Source: JBEVMS01 sp040508515
Lineage (GTDB): Bacteria > Pseudomonadota > Gammaproteobacteria > Xanthomonadales > Rhodanobacteraceae
Direction: 5' to 3'
NCBI GenBank assembly: GCA_040508515.1
Contig: JBEVMS010000166.1
Span: 1-20,674 of the forward strand
DNA length: 20,674 bases
Position 1 is the stretch's first letter; every line of letters begins with the position of its first letter. A program made the position numbers and the translations under genes. Below the pieces are notes generated by a model. That model had not been told where the DNA came from and searched no databases. It was given only the letters and a program-made list of their open reading frames with translations. Shown here piece after piece: positions 7,898-15,687 of the stretch.

Positions 7898-8827
7898 TCA
7901 GGTTTTATCGACCCAGATTTCCAGGCCTTGCGCATTCAGTTCGATGTCGATTTTCAGCAGTTCGAGGAGTTCATTGCGCGACTGCCGGCACCCGTGAGCT
8001 TGCGCGCGTTGCCAGTACAGATCACATAGCGCCTCGACCACTGCCGCGTGACGCTGCGGATGCTCACGCAACTGGCGCACGATCGCCACCATCGCATCGA
8101 TCTGTTGGTGCAAGTTCTCGCCCAGTCGCTCGATGTGCTGCACGCGGCCGTAATGGGTCAGGTACATCGCTTCGGGCTTGAGTGCCAGCAGACGGTCGAT
8201 CGAGTGGTGCAGGGCATCGGGCTCGAACTGCACCGGCGAACTGGTCGGCAGCACGAACGGACCATGGCCGCTGTCCAGCTCGCGATAAGACAGCCCGAAG
8301 GTATCACCGGTAAAACACACCTTGGCGCGCGGATCGTGCACGCACAGATGATGGCGCGCGTGGCCCGGCGTGTCGTAGCAGTGCAACGAGCGCCCGGCCA
8401 GCTCGATTACGTGACCATCGGGCGCCTCGATTACGCGCTCGGCCGGCACCGGCTGCAACTGACCGTAGTGTTGCTGCATCACTTCGTCGCCGTACACCGC
8501 GCTGGCGCCCGCCCACAGCGCGGTGGGATCGATCATGTGTCGGGCGCCGCGCGGATGTGTCACCAGCATCGCGTTGGGCAGGTGTTGCAGCAACGCGCCG
8601 GCGCCGCCGGCATGATCCAGATGCACATGGGTGAGGATCAGCCAGTCCACCTGCGCCGGTGCCAGACCGGCGTCCGCCAGCGCGGTCAGCAGGCGCGGCA
8701 CCGAATGGCTGGTGCCGCAATCGATAAACGCGCCGCGGTCGTGTTCCACCACCAAGTACGCCGCATCGAACTGCGGCCGTCCAAAACCGGTGTCGATGGT
8801 ATGAATGCCTTGTGCGCTGCTGCTCAT
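7898..8827 (-). CDS. MBL-fold metallo-hydrolase
   Basis: 309-residue metallo-beta-lactamase-fold protein, probably cytoplasmic (no signal peptide). Seen: the zinc motif THVHLDHAGG with His67, His69, Asp71 and His72, a second histidine in DTPGHARHHLCVHD, the bridging aspartate in CFTGDTFG and a late YLTHYGRV histidine. Together these complete the canonical di-metal site. The C-terminal third is helical, as in the 'MBL fold, flavin-free, glyoxalase-II-like' branch. The likely reaction is hydrolysis of a thioester, lactone or phosphodiester; the substrate cannot be assigned. I use ATG 8827 because it follows a GGGG ribosome-binding match at proper spacing; a TTG two codons upstream is the alternative. 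It lies 64 bases downstream of the quinone oxidoreductase gene on the same strand, compatible with an operon. Confidence 0.9.
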   Translation of the reverse strand: MSSSAQGIHTIDTGFGRPQFDAAYLVVEHDRGAFIDCGTSHSVPRLLTALADAGLAPAQVDWLILTHVHLDHAGGAGALLQHLPNAMLVTHPRGARHMIDPTALWAGASAVYGDEVMQQHYGQLQPVPAERVIEAPDGHVIELAGRSLHCYDTPGHARHHLCVHDPRAKVCFTGDTFGLSYRELDSGHGPFVLPTSSPVQFEPDALHHSIDRLLALKPEAMYLTHYGRVQHIERLGENLHQQIDAMVAIVRQLREHPQRHAAVVEALCDLYWQRAQAHGCRQSRNELLELLKIDIELNAQGLEIWVDKT

Positions 8828-8891
8828 GCTCAATGCCCCGAGGTGCGATGACTGAGATTAACAAAGCACGCTGTTTGGACCGGCACGCCGG

Positions 8892-9893
8892 TTACCACTG
8901 CAACATGATCTTGCCGATATGCGTGCTGCTCTCCATCAGCGCATGCGCTTGCGCCGCCTCGGCGGCGGGGAAGACCTGATGGATCACCGGGCGCAACGTG
9001 CCGGCCGCGAACAGCGGCCAGACCACCTCATGGAGGCGCCGCGCGATGGCCGCCTTGAACGCCACCGGACGCATACGCAAGGTCGAGCCGGTGACCGTCA
9101 GCCGACGGCGCATCAACTCGCCGGCATCCAGCGCGATGGCGCTGCCGCCCAGCGTGGCGATCAGCACCAAGCGACCGCCTTCGGCCAGGGCCTTCACTTC
9201 GCGGGCCACATAATCGCCGGCGACCATATCCAGAATGACATCGACGCCGCGCTGTTCGGTGAGTTGCTGGACTCGCGCGACGAAGTCTTCGGTCTTGTAA
9301 TTGATCGCCGCGGTGGCGCCGAAGCTTTCGCACGCACGGCATTTCTCGTCGCTGCCGGCGGTGGCGTAGACCGGATGACCGAGCGCATTGGCCACTTGGA
9401 TCGCTGCCACGCCGATGCCGCTGGAGCCGCCTTGCACCAGCAGACTTTCGTGCGCGCCACCTTCGCCGTGGCCCAGCCGACCGCGATCGAACACATTGCT
9501 CCAGACGGTGAAATAGTTTTCCGGCAGCGAGGCGGCCTCAATCAGACTGAGCCCGGCAGGCACCGGCAGGCACTGCACCAGCGGCGCGGTCGCGTACTGC
9601 GCGTAACCACCGCCGGCCAGCAGCGCGCAGACCTGATCACCGCGCTGGAGTCCAAACGGGTTCTCGCGGGAGAAATCGCCATCGACAATCGTCCCGGCCA
9701 CTTCAAGGCCCGGCAGATCCGAGGCGCCAGCCGGCGGCGCGTAATTGCCCAGGCGCTGAAAAACATCCGGACGATTGACGCCTGCGGCGGCGACTTCGAT
9801 CAACACCTCGCCCGCGCCGGGCTTGGGCATCTCGCGCTCGCACAACTTCAGGACATCCGGTGCGCCGGGCTGGGTAATTTCGATCGCTTGCAT
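8892..9893 (-). CDS. NAD(P)H-quinone oxidoreductase, PIG3-type zinc-independent MDR family
   Basis: 333-residue medium-chain dehydrogenase/reductase. Seen: an N-terminal GroES-like domain with AAAGVNRPDVFQRLGNYAPP (35-54), a hallmark of the TP53I3/PIG3 quinone reductases, then the nucleotide-binding motif LLVQGGSSGIGVAAIQVA (151-168) and VYATAGSDEKC (175-185), the NADPH-type second strand. No zinc-ligand cysteine cluster of true alcohol dehydrogenases is present. The likely activity is NADPH-dependent one-electron reduction of quinones or reactive enones. I choose ATG 9893, which has GAGG six bases upstream and matches the family N terminus (MQAIEI); an upstream in-frame start at 9950 would add 19 unlikely residues. 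It lies between the serine hydrolase and MBL genes on the same strand. Confidence 0.93.
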   Translation of the reverse strand: MQAIEITQPGAPDVLKLCEREMPKPGAGEVLIEVAAAGVNRPDVFQRLGNYAPPAGASDLPGLEVAGTIVDGDFSRENPFGLQRGDQVCALLAGGGYAQYATAPLVQCLPVPAGLSLIEAASLPENYFTVWSNVFDRGRLGHGEGGAHESLLVQGGSSGIGVAAIQVANALGHPVYATAGSDEKCRACESFGATAAINYKTEDFVARVQQLTEQRGVDVILDMVAGDYVAREVKALAEGGRLVLIATLGGSAIALDAGELMRRRLTVTGSTLRMRPVAFKAAIARRLHEVVWPLFAAGTLRPVIHQVFPAAEAAQAHALMESSTHIGKIMLQW

Positions 9894-10027
9894 GGTGAAC
9901 CTCGGGGTGGGGTCGATATCAGAGCATGGGGTGATCGCGAGCTGGTTCAAGCAGCCCGCACGCCGATCGAGGTGATGAGGCCAAGGAGGGCATCGCCGGC
10001 ATCAGGTACTAACCTTGCGAGACAAGC

Positions 10028-11971
10028 TCAGTAATGCAAACGCAGCGTCAGCAGATGAAAATTGCCAACAAACCACAGCGCGCCCAGCAGCGTCAGTAGC
10101 AAGAGCGGGCTGGTCAGCTTGTTCCACCAGCCGCCGCGCAAGCGCCAGGCGTAAACCACATTGACCAGCGCTACCAGCACCCCGAGCACGCCCAGCAGGG
10201 TCAGTAGCTGGGCTAGCCGGATCAGCAGATCAGCTTGCATGATGTTCCAGGCCACCGCCGTCAACGCCAGCCACCAGGCGCCCCCGGCCAGCAGCGGCAC
10301 GATCGCCGCGATTCGGCTGGCATGAAACCAGCGCCGCGCGGCTGTCGGTTCGAGGGTTCGGTGGTGGCGATGACGCACCAGCGCCGCCAGCGGCCAGGCC
10401 AGCACAAACACCAGCAAGATCGCGCCCAGCACCCCCAGCAGCGTCAGATTGGCCAAACGGTCATAGCGCGCCGGCACCGGCATGAATTGTACGATCGGCG
10501 CGCGCTCGCCGTAGGAAATCCAGCGCAGCGCGCCGTGCTCCAACTGCGCGCCCAGATAATCGCCACTGGCATCGTCCAGCCACAGCAGCGGTTTGACCTC
10601 GCGCCAATGCCTGGCCGGTTCGCCAAAGCCCAGCGTCATCAAGTTACCGGCGCGATCCATCGCGATGCGCGGTTGGTCGAACAGATTCAGCAGCGCGTTG
10701 AAGTTACTCTCCGAATGCCGGCTGTTGAGGTAATCACAGACCAGCAAGGCGCCATGCGTGCGCGCGGTGCTCAGTGTCGGCGGCGCGCGTGCGGGCAGTG
10801 CCGGAAAATAGCGATCGGCGAAGCCAGCCGACAGCGTATGCCGCAGTTGAGCATCGCTGGCCCCACTGACCGCCACGAACAGCCCGACACGCTGCTGCGG
10901 ATACAGCAGCAGTCGGCTGTGAAACCAGCGCGTGGAGCCGCCTTGGCCCAACACGATCTGACCGTTGCGGTCCTTACGCTCAAAGCCTAGGCCGGTCGGC
11001 AGCAGGCCCGGGATGCCATCGCGCTCGTAGCGCTGCATCGCTTGCAAGGTGTCTGGCTGCAGGATGTGTGCCTCGCCATAACGGCCTTGATCGAGCAGGG
11101 CGATCATGAAGGACGCCATCGCTCGGCCGCTGACCGACATACCGCCAGCCGCCGCGGCCGGAATCAGCTCGAACGCTTTGGCCGGCTGGCTGGCGCGGTC
11201 GTAGCTGCGCGCCATGGACGGTAACAGCGTGGCCGGCAGCGGCTGCGCGAAACTGGCGTAGCGCATCCCCAGCGGATCGAAGATGTGCTGCTGCACGTAG
11301 GTTTCGAACGGCTGGCCGGCGACCCGCTGCACGATATAGCCGGCCAGTGCGCCGCCATAGTTGGAATACGCGACCACTTCGCCGGGCGCGTAGATGCGCG
11401 CCGGCAGCGTGGCCTTGACCCAATCGGCATTGCTGATTATTGGCTCATCGGCGGATTGGTAGCGGTCCTTGTGCACCTCCTCGAAACCGGCGGTATGCGT
11501 CATCAGTTCGCGCAGGGTGATTGGCTTGCCTTGCCACGGTGGGATAGCGAAATCCAGATACCGATTGATGTCGGCATCCAGGTCCAGCCTGCCCTGTTCC
11601 ACCAGTTGCATCACCGCGGTCCAGGTGAACAGCTTGGACAGCGAACCGGCGCGGAACAGCGTGCTCGCTGGGTCCACCGGCCGCCTGCCGGCGACATCGG
11701 CGTAGCCATACCCCCTGGCCAGCAATACCTGGCCATCCTTGACGATCACCACCACCGCACCAGCGCTGTCGGCGGCTTTAAGCGCCGTGGGAACCTGGTC
11801 ATCCAGCCAGCGCTGCGCATCGTCGGCCGTCAACGCGTGCGCGCCGAGCATGCTGACCACGGCGGGCTTGGGGTCGGCCAACGGACGAATCTGAATGCGT
11901 TCCTGCGCTTGGAGAAGAAGCGGGCAGAGCAGCGCGACGATGGCCAGCAAGCGGCGAAGAAAAGGCGTCAT
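10028..11971 (-). CDS. Exported serine hydrolase (class C beta-lactamase fold) with C-terminal membrane domain
   Basis: 647 residues from ATG 11971, which has AGGA six bases upstream and opens directly into a signal peptide (MTPFLRRLLAIVALLCPLLLQAQ). Earlier in-frame starts only add 18 non-signal residues. Seen: a beta-lactamase/penicillin-binding-like domain with the SxxK nucleophile motif SLSK (about 110-113), the YSN motif (about 202-204) and a GQGGS segment that may stand for the KTG box. A middle domain follows, then four predicted transmembrane helices at about 506-532, 551-577, 583-609 and 620-642. The catalytic domain would sit in the periplasm, anchored by the C-terminal helices. The family includes peptidases, esterases and D-aminopeptidases; real beta-lactamase activity is not implied. 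It is the first gene in the same-direction block ending with ackA. Confidence 0.9.
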   Translation of the reverse strand: MTPFLRRLLAIVALLCPLLLQAQERIQIRPLADPKPAVVSMLGAHALTADDAQRWLDDQVPTALKAADSAGAVVVIVKDGQVLLARGYGYADVAGRRPVDPASTLFRAGSLSKLFTWTAVMQLVEQGRLDLDADINRYLDFAIPPWQGKPITLRELMTHTAGFEEVHKDRYQSADEPIISNADWVKATLPARIYAPGEVVAYSNYGGALAGYIVQRVAGQPFETYVQQHIFDPLGMRYASFAQPLPATLLPSMARSYDRASQPAKAFELIPAAAAGGMSVSGRAMASFMIALLDQGRYGEAHILQPDTLQAMQRYERDGIPGLLPTGLGFERKDRNGQIVLGQGGSTRWFHSRLLLYPQQRVGLFVAVSGASDAQLRHTLSAGFADRYFPALPARAPPTLSTARTHGALLVCDYLNSRHSESNFNALLNLFDQPRIAMDRAGNLMTLGFGEPARHWREVKPLLWLDDASGDYLGAQLEHGALRWISYGERAPIVQFMPVPARYDRLANLTLLGVLGAILLVFVLAWPLAALVRHRHHRTLEPTAARRWFHASRIAAIVPLLAGGAWWLALTAVAWNIMQADLLIRLAQLLTLLGVLGVLVALVNVVYAWRLRGGWWNKLTSPLLLLTLLGALWFVGNFHLLTLRLHY

Positions 11972-12104
11972 GAAAAATCCTGGCGAGTGCCGCATAGGAT
12001 GCGCCGAGCGATGCGATGGCAACAAGACAAGGGCGCACTCTCACCCGTGCCCCTCACGTTTGAGTCGGCGCCGATGCGCGAAGAGTTCGACCCGCGACGC
12101 CTCC

Positions 12105-12425
12105 ATGCGCAAGTGGTCGCCAGGCATCGTTCGTCGTGGCGATCCCAGACGATGAAGAATTTGTTCGCCATACCGAGGCATGCCTATCGCAGTGATCGGC
12201 ACCCAGGTGCTCGACAGCGGCGTTGCTTTCTCGCAGCGATTGAAGTTGCCTCGCTTCCCAACCCTCTGAAATGCCGCGTCTGCCCGCCGTGGCGATGGCA
12301 TGGGTGTGACGTCGCATGATCCCGAACGAATTCTTACCACGGTCACCACGCGATGCGGACGCCAACAACCGCAAGATGATCATTCACTCCCAAAGGAAGC
12401 TGCCATGCGCCAAGTCCATGCATAC
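12105..12425 (+). pseudogene. Probable decayed response regulator receiver domain (FixJ-like)
   Basis: No intact frame, but fragments in order look like a receiver domain. Frame 1 (12130-12180) reads FVVAIPDDEEFVRHTEACL, matching the 'xVxIVDDEExVR' phosphoacceptor-side acidic pair. Frame 3 (12183-12266) reads AVIGTQVLDSGVAFSQRLKL then PRFP, like the 'GxQVxxFxSGxAFLxxL...P' stretch of FixJ/NarL-type regulators, and hits a TGA at 12267. It continues with a DGMGV element (12294-12308) like 'MPxMDGxxV'. Frame 1 resumes at about 12310 with RRMIPNEFLP and RDADANNRKMI, like 'LPVIFITAHDDADxRRKAL'. At least two frameshifts, one stop and a lost aspartate region are needed. The output domain is absent. 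The match is from memory of family patterns, without alignment, so this is a moderate-confidence call. Confidence 0.42.
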
Positions 12426-12590
12426 ACATTTCAAGCGGGCGGAAATCAAACAAAAGAAAAGCCCACAACCCCCTCCGGGGATACGCTGGACGACACCGGT
12501 CAAGACAATCATCGCCAAAAAGAAGAGCAATCCGAGAAAGACAAGCCCGAACCGAAGCCCAGGCCCAAACAGGAGCGCCATCCCGCGTGA
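12405..12590 (+). CDS. Doubtful 61-residue hydrophilic ORF
   Basis: ATG 12405 follows a good AAGGAAG ribosome site (12393-12399) at 5-base spacing. The product is 61 residues, highly charged and low-complexity (rich in Lys, Glu, Gln and Pro; e.g. KDKPEPKPRPKQERHPA at the end), probably disordered, with no recognisable domain. Its 5' end adjoins the decayed response-regulator fragment, so the ribosome site may be accidental. The opposite strand encodes a hydrophobic 65-residue ORF that I regard as the mirror of this composition. The stop codon lies inside a perfect hairpin (12582-12602). Confidence 0.35.
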   Translation: MRQVHAYTFQAGGNQTKEKPTTPSGDTLDDTGQDNHRQKEEQSEKDKPEPKPRPKQERHPA

Positions 12591-12602
12591 TCTTCACGCG
12601 GG
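12582..12602 (+). terminator. Perfect 9-bp hairpin at the 12405-12590 ORF stop
   Basis: CCCGCGTGA (12582-12590), loop TCT, TCACGCGGG (12594-12602). The left arm contains the TGA stop. There is no T-tract downstream, so it may be only an mRNA 3' stabiliser or a chance palindrome. Confidence 0.4.
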
Positions 12603-12795
12603 CGCTGCTTGCGGTGAGTGGGCTCATCGCCGGTTTTCATTATCAGGTTGCGTAGCTGCATGACGACCTCGGTGACATATCAGCGCAAGCAACGTCGCTG
12701 ACTCATTCAGGCGGTGCGTGGCCTCACGCTTTCACTCAGCCAAGTCCAAGGCGTTCCATCGGGCTGGCAGCCCAGGCTTGCTCGCTTGTCATGAC
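12603..12795. other. Remainder of the gene-poor stretch before the phasin terminator
   Basis: No coding sequence supported. The only structure seen is a 5-bp stem (GGGCT-GGC-AGCCC, 12761-12773). Together with the region back to 11972 this makes a gene-poor interval of about 870 bases between two leftward genes. Confidence 0.5.
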
Positions 12796-12828
12796 AAAAA
12801 ATCTTTAGCCGTGCCAGCACGGGCGGCT
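12796..12828 (-). terminator. Candidate terminator of the phasin-like gene
   Basis: On the minus strand a stem (AGCC and GTG pairing with CAC and GGCT around CTGG, with a 4-nt bulge) is followed by AAAGATTTTTTG, a six-T run. It begins about 16 bases after the phasin stop, the expected place for an intrinsic terminator. The bulged stem makes strength uncertain. Confidence 0.6.
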
Positions 12829-12843
12829 ATATCGGTTGCCGTG

Positions 12844-13224
12844 CTATTTACGCAGACGCTTGGCGTTGCTGCGCACGCGTCGATGAAAGGGCGTGAGCCC
12901 GGCGTTGGCGATTTCTGAGCCAGTGCGCGCCATGCTGGCCAACGAAGCCGCATCAATGCGGCCCGTGAAGGCTTGAAACATCAGCGTCTGGGAGTTGCGC
13001 ATCGCGCGCAGCCACATGGCCATGGCAGATTCAAATGAAGCCTGGACTTTTTCATCGACCATCAAGCGCAGTTCACGCTGATCGGCCACGCTAGGCGTGG
13101 CACCCATGCGGGCCATGCCGTACGTGCGCCGCATCATGACTTCCGCCGAGGCCTGCATCATTTGGGTGGAGCGTGCGGCAAGATCGAACCACAACGCGAA
13201 GGGGAATATGGCGGAACGGGCCAT
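12844..13224 (-). CDS. Polyhydroxyalkanoate granule-associated phasin-like protein
   Basis: 126 residues, mostly amphipathic helix with many Met and Ala. The pattern 'LWFDLAARSTQMMQASAEVMMRRT...' at the start, the middle 'REL.LM..EK..A..ESA.AM' segment and the end 'GLTPFHRRVRSNAKRLRK' match the family annotated as PHA granule-associated phasin in Xanthomonadales and Burkholderiales. Phasins coat storage granules in the cytoplasm and regulate their size; some homologues occur without PHA synthesis. The start is ATG 13224 with GGAGG six bases upstream. No PHA synthase gene is in the window, so the storage role is inference. A 17-bp perfect dyad lies 58 bases upstream and a T-run hairpin follows the stop. 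It is probably transcribed alone. Confidence 0.78.
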   Translation of the reverse strand: MARSAIFPFALWFDLAARSTQMMQASAEVMMRRTYGMARMGATPSVADQRELRLMVDEKVQASFESAMAMWLRAMRNSQTLMFQAFTGRIDAASLASMARTGSEIANAGLTPFHRRVRSNAKRLRK

Positions 13225-13281
13225 GGGAGGCCTCCGGTGATCAACGCAGATGGAAGCTGAGTTGTAGGCGTGGGGCGATGA

Positions 13282-13298
13282 TCAAACGGTGAGTTTGA
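13282..13298. promoter_or_regulatory. Perfect dyad upstream of the phasin gene
   Basis: TCAAAC (13282-13287), spacer GGTGA, GTTTGA (13293-13298). It sits 58-74 bases before the phasin ATG and about 50 bases beyond the MFS gene's stop, where a promoter of the phasin gene should be. The size fits a dimeric regulator site (the PhaR class binds near phasin genes), but the regulator is not identified. Confidence 0.4.
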
Positions 13299-13345
13299 CT
13301 GCGGCCATGCGCGCCGCGTGCCCGCGGAGGCAGGCAAATCGCAGC

Positions 13346-13372
13346 GCTTAGCGGCTGCGATGCCCGCTAAGC
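13346..13372 (-). terminator. Hairpin over the stop of the MFS exporter gene
   Basis: GCTTAGCGG (13346-13354) and CCGCTAAGC (13364-13372) form a perfect 9-bp stem with a 9-nt loop that includes the TAA stop of the exporter gene. Only a short TTT follows on the transcribed side, so it may be a weak terminator. Confidence 0.4.
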
Positions 13373-14793
13373 TCCTGTCCCGCATCGGACTTGAACGCCA
13401 GGTGCCAGCGGGTCGAGGCCAGCGAGATCAGCGTGACAATGACGAAGGCGATGGAAAAATCGCCCAACTGCGGCTCGCTGTGGTGGCCGGCGGCCATCGA
13501 CAGCTTGAGGATCAACGCACCGCTGCAAACCCCCAACGAAAGCATCAACTGCTGCAAGGTGGTGTAAAGGCTATTGGCGGTACTCATTCGTGTCGCCGGC
13601 ACCGATTCGTAAGCCACCGTGTTGTAGGCGGCGAATTGAAACGACATGAAGGCGCCGCAGCACAACAGCAGCATGAACATGAGTGGATGGGGCCAGTCCG
13701 GGCGAAACAGCGCGCACACCGCGTAACCCAGACTGGCCAGGATGCCGTTGAACAGCATGCCGTTACGAAAGCCGACCCAGCGCAAGATGCGCGGTGTCAT
13801 GCTGCGCGTAAGAATGGCGCCCAGCGACGTGGCCAGAATCAACTGACCGCTCTTGGCCGCCGACAACCCAAAGCCGATCTGGAACATCAGCGGCAGCAAG
13901 AACGGCTGGGCGCCCTGAGTTATGCGCATCAACGAGCCGGCGATCACCGATAGTCGGAACGAGTCGATCTTCAAGAGCGACAAATCCAACACCGGATTGG
14001 CATGCCGTTTGGCGTGCCACACATAACCGAGGCAGGCCGCCAGGCCCAGCGACAACAACGCCAGCGCATGCAGCCCGCTGGTGTTCTGTCCGATCCGCTC
14101 GAAGCCGAACAACAGGCACCCCCAGCCCACGCCGCTCAGCGCAAAACCCACCAGGTCGAATCGCGCCGCCTGGCCGACCGCCGGCAGCGCCGGAATGAAG
14201 CGGCGCACCAGGTAAAACCCCAGCAAACCGATCGGCACGTTGATGTAGAAAATCCAGCGCCAATCCAGGTAACTGACGATGAAACCGCCCAGCGGCGGTC
14301 CGAGCAACGGTCCCATGAACGCCGGCACCAGGCTCCATGACATCGCCGAAACCAGATGGCGCCGGTCGATGGTGCGCAACAGGATCAGTCGTCCGATGGG
14401 TGCCATCATCGCGCCGCCGGCGCCTTGCAATAGTCGCGCGGCGACCATCAAGGGCAGGTTGGGCGCCAACGAGCACAGGATCGACCCAAATACGAACACG
14501 CCGATCGAGACGCAGTACACCCGCTTGGCGCCGTAGCGATCGGCCACCGCGCCACTGGCAGGAATCAAAATTGCCAAGGCCAACAAATAGCTGGTGATCG
14601 CCACGCTCATCGCTGTTGCGCCGACGTGGAAATCGCGCGCCATGCTGGGCAGAGCGGTCGCCAGCACCGTGGCGTCCAGTTGTTCCATGAAGATCGCGCA
14701 AGCGATGATCAGCGAGGTCACGCGGTAATCGGGGAAGCCCGTACCCGGCGCGGTGGGCTGCCGGTGGTTGTCTTCACTCGACGCAATTACCAC
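13348..14793 (-). CDS. MFS multidrug exporter, DHA2 family (MdtD-like, 14 TM)
   Basis: 481 residues, about 14 hydrophobic segments, typical of EmrB/QacA-type drug:H+ antiporters in the inner membrane. Seen: motif D1-like 'FMEQLDATVLATALPSMARDF' in TM1, the loop 2-3 motif A 'GAVADRYGAKRVY' near residues 82-94, 'RLLQGAGGAMMAPIGRLILL' (motif B region) and the TM5 antiporter motif C 'GPLLGPPLGGFIV'. The order and spacing are closest to E. coli MdtD (YegB). The start is GTG 14793 with AAGGA six bases upstream. No membrane-fusion partner (EmrA-like) is adjacent, so it may act alone. Substrate unknown. It is divergent from the stress-protein gene at 15155. Confidence 0.92.
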   Translation of the reverse strand: MVIASSEDNHRQPTAPGTGFPDYRVTSLIIACAIFMEQLDATVLATALPSMARDFHVGATAMSVAITSYLLALAILIPASGAVADRYGAKRVYCVSIGVFVFGSILCSLAPNLPLMVAARLLQGAGGAMMAPIGRLILLRTIDRRHLVSAMSWSLVPAFMGPLLGPPLGGFIVSYLDWRWIFYINVPIGLLGFYLVRRFIPALPAVGQAARFDLVGFALSGVGWGCLLFGFERIGQNTSGLHALALLSLGLAACLGYVWHAKRHANPVLDLSLLKIDSFRLSVIAGSLMRITQGAQPFLLPLMFQIGFGLSAAKSGQLILATSLGAILTRSMTPRILRWVGFRNGMLFNGILASLGYAVCALFRPDWPHPLMFMLLLCCGAFMSFQFAAYNTVAYESVPATRMSTANSLYTTLQQLMLSLGVCSGALILKLSMAAGHHSEPQLGDFSIAFVIVTLISLASTRWHLAFKSDAGQELSGHRSR

Positions 14794-15154
14794 GGTGGTT
14801 CCTTCGATCAGAGCTTGCTGCGGGCAGCAAAGCCGCAGGCGACACGTATCGTGCGTCGCAAACGTCGAATTATTCGCCGGTCGGACGCTGGGGGCAAGGC
14901 GATTCTCGGCGTTCAGACTGGCGAGGTGTTGCAGGCGGCGCTTGGAATGCCAGCGATGGCGGCGGCATCCCCCGCACGCGCTTCAGCCCATCGACAGGTC
15001 GGGTTGGGTGGCCTCTCATCGTGATAACGCAATGGTTCTTATGAGAAGTGGCCTGGCCTGGGATGATCAGCGAACCGATTGAGTCTACGGAACTTTGCCG
15101 CCCTGTTGACTGCGACAAACCTAGCCTGTGGCCACCATCACACGGTAATTCGGT
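14794..15154. other. Divergent intergenic region between MFS and DUF1269-like genes
   Basis: 361 bases without a supported gene. It should hold both divergent promoters. Seen: TTGACT at 15106-15111 upstream of the 15155 gene but without a good -10 at 16-18 bases; a GGAACTTT word at 15089-15096 reminiscent of an ECF-type -35; a short dyad CACG-TAT-CGTG (14843-14853); and a stem GGAATGCC/GGCATCCC (14944-14971) with one mismatch. None is convincing alone. Confidence 0.45.
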
Positions 15155-15652
15155 ATGAAAACACGCCATGTGTACAGCACCCCGGATCTGCCCATTGCCC
15201 ACGCCACCATGGATGCAGCGCGGCGAGCGGGTATCGCTGATGAGGATGTATCGCTCATTGCACGCTCGGATATTGAACTCGAAGCTATCCCCGATGACCG
15301 CAAGGTGGCTGAGGGTGACTTCTATCCCGCCGCCATTCGTGGCGTGGGCGGCGGGGCCGCGGCAGGCTTGCTGGCGGGCTTGGTGGCCATCGCGGTTCCG
15401 CCGCTGGGACTGACGCTGGCAGGCGTAGCCGTCACGACGTTGGCGGGGGCAGCTATCGGTGGCTGGGCCACTGCACTGGCGGGCTCGGTGGTGCCCGACC
15501 CCGTGCGGCGCGAGTTCGAGGAAGAAATCGCGCAGGGAAAGATCCTCGTGGTGCTGGATGCCGAAAAGGAAATCCTGGAGCAGGCGGAAGTGCAGATCAC
15601 GCAAAGCGGCGCGCGGCGTCTGCCTTTCGAAAAACCTGCCGTGATGACCTGA
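15155..15652 (+). CDS. DUF1269-like stress protein with glycine-zipper membrane segment
   Basis: 165 residues. The N-terminal part (MKTRHVYSTPDLPIAHATMD...AGIADEDVSLIAR) is the short beta-alpha-beta unit typical of DUF1269/YflT-like proteins. The centre (about 65-112) is a Gly/Ala-rich hydrophobic hairpin (VGGGAAAGLLAGLVAIAVPP... then GVAVTTLAGAAIGGWATALAG) with glycine-zipper spacing, likely to insert in or lie on a membrane. The end (about 115-160) returns to a soluble strand-helix unit with 'GKILVVLDAEKEILEQAE'. Function unknown; relatives are often found near ferritin-like and catalase genes. It is 35 bases upstream of the next small gene on the same strand. The Shine-Dalgarno sequence is weak, but the first residues fit the family, so ATG 15155 is preferred. 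Confidence 0.8.
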   Translation: MKTRHVYSTPDLPIAHATMDAARRAGIADEDVSLIARSDIELEAIPDDRKVAEGDFYPAAIRGVGGGAAAGLLAGLVAIAVPPLGLTLAGVAVTTLAGAAIGGWATALAGSVVPDPVRREFEEEIAQGKILVVLDAEKEILEQAEVQITQSGARRLPFEKPAVMT

Positions 15653-15687
15653 CGCATGCCGATGCCCGTACCGAAAAAGAACGGACC

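Noticed and set aside
8919..10034. Plus-strand open frame of 371 codons
   Set aside because: Antisense to the quinone oxidoreductase gene; low-complexity His/Arg/Gln-rich translation with no family resemblance.
11285..12319. Plus-strand open frame of 344 codons
   Set aside because: Mostly antisense to the serine hydrolase; its last part crosses the decayed response-regulator remnant in another frame.
12384..12581. Hydrophobic 65-residue ORF on the minus strand (possible small membrane protein)
   Set aside because: Mirror image of a Lys/Glu/Gln-rich plus-strand ORF, which automatically gives Phe/Leu-rich antisense translation; no ribosome site at its start.
12718..12918. 66-codon plus-strand ORF
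   Set aside because: Runs through the phasin terminator and the antisense of the phasin 3' end; no ribosome site or family match.
14870..15604. Minus-strand open frame of 244 codons across the intergenic region
   Set aside because: It is antisense to the DUF1269-like gene and has no recognisable domain.
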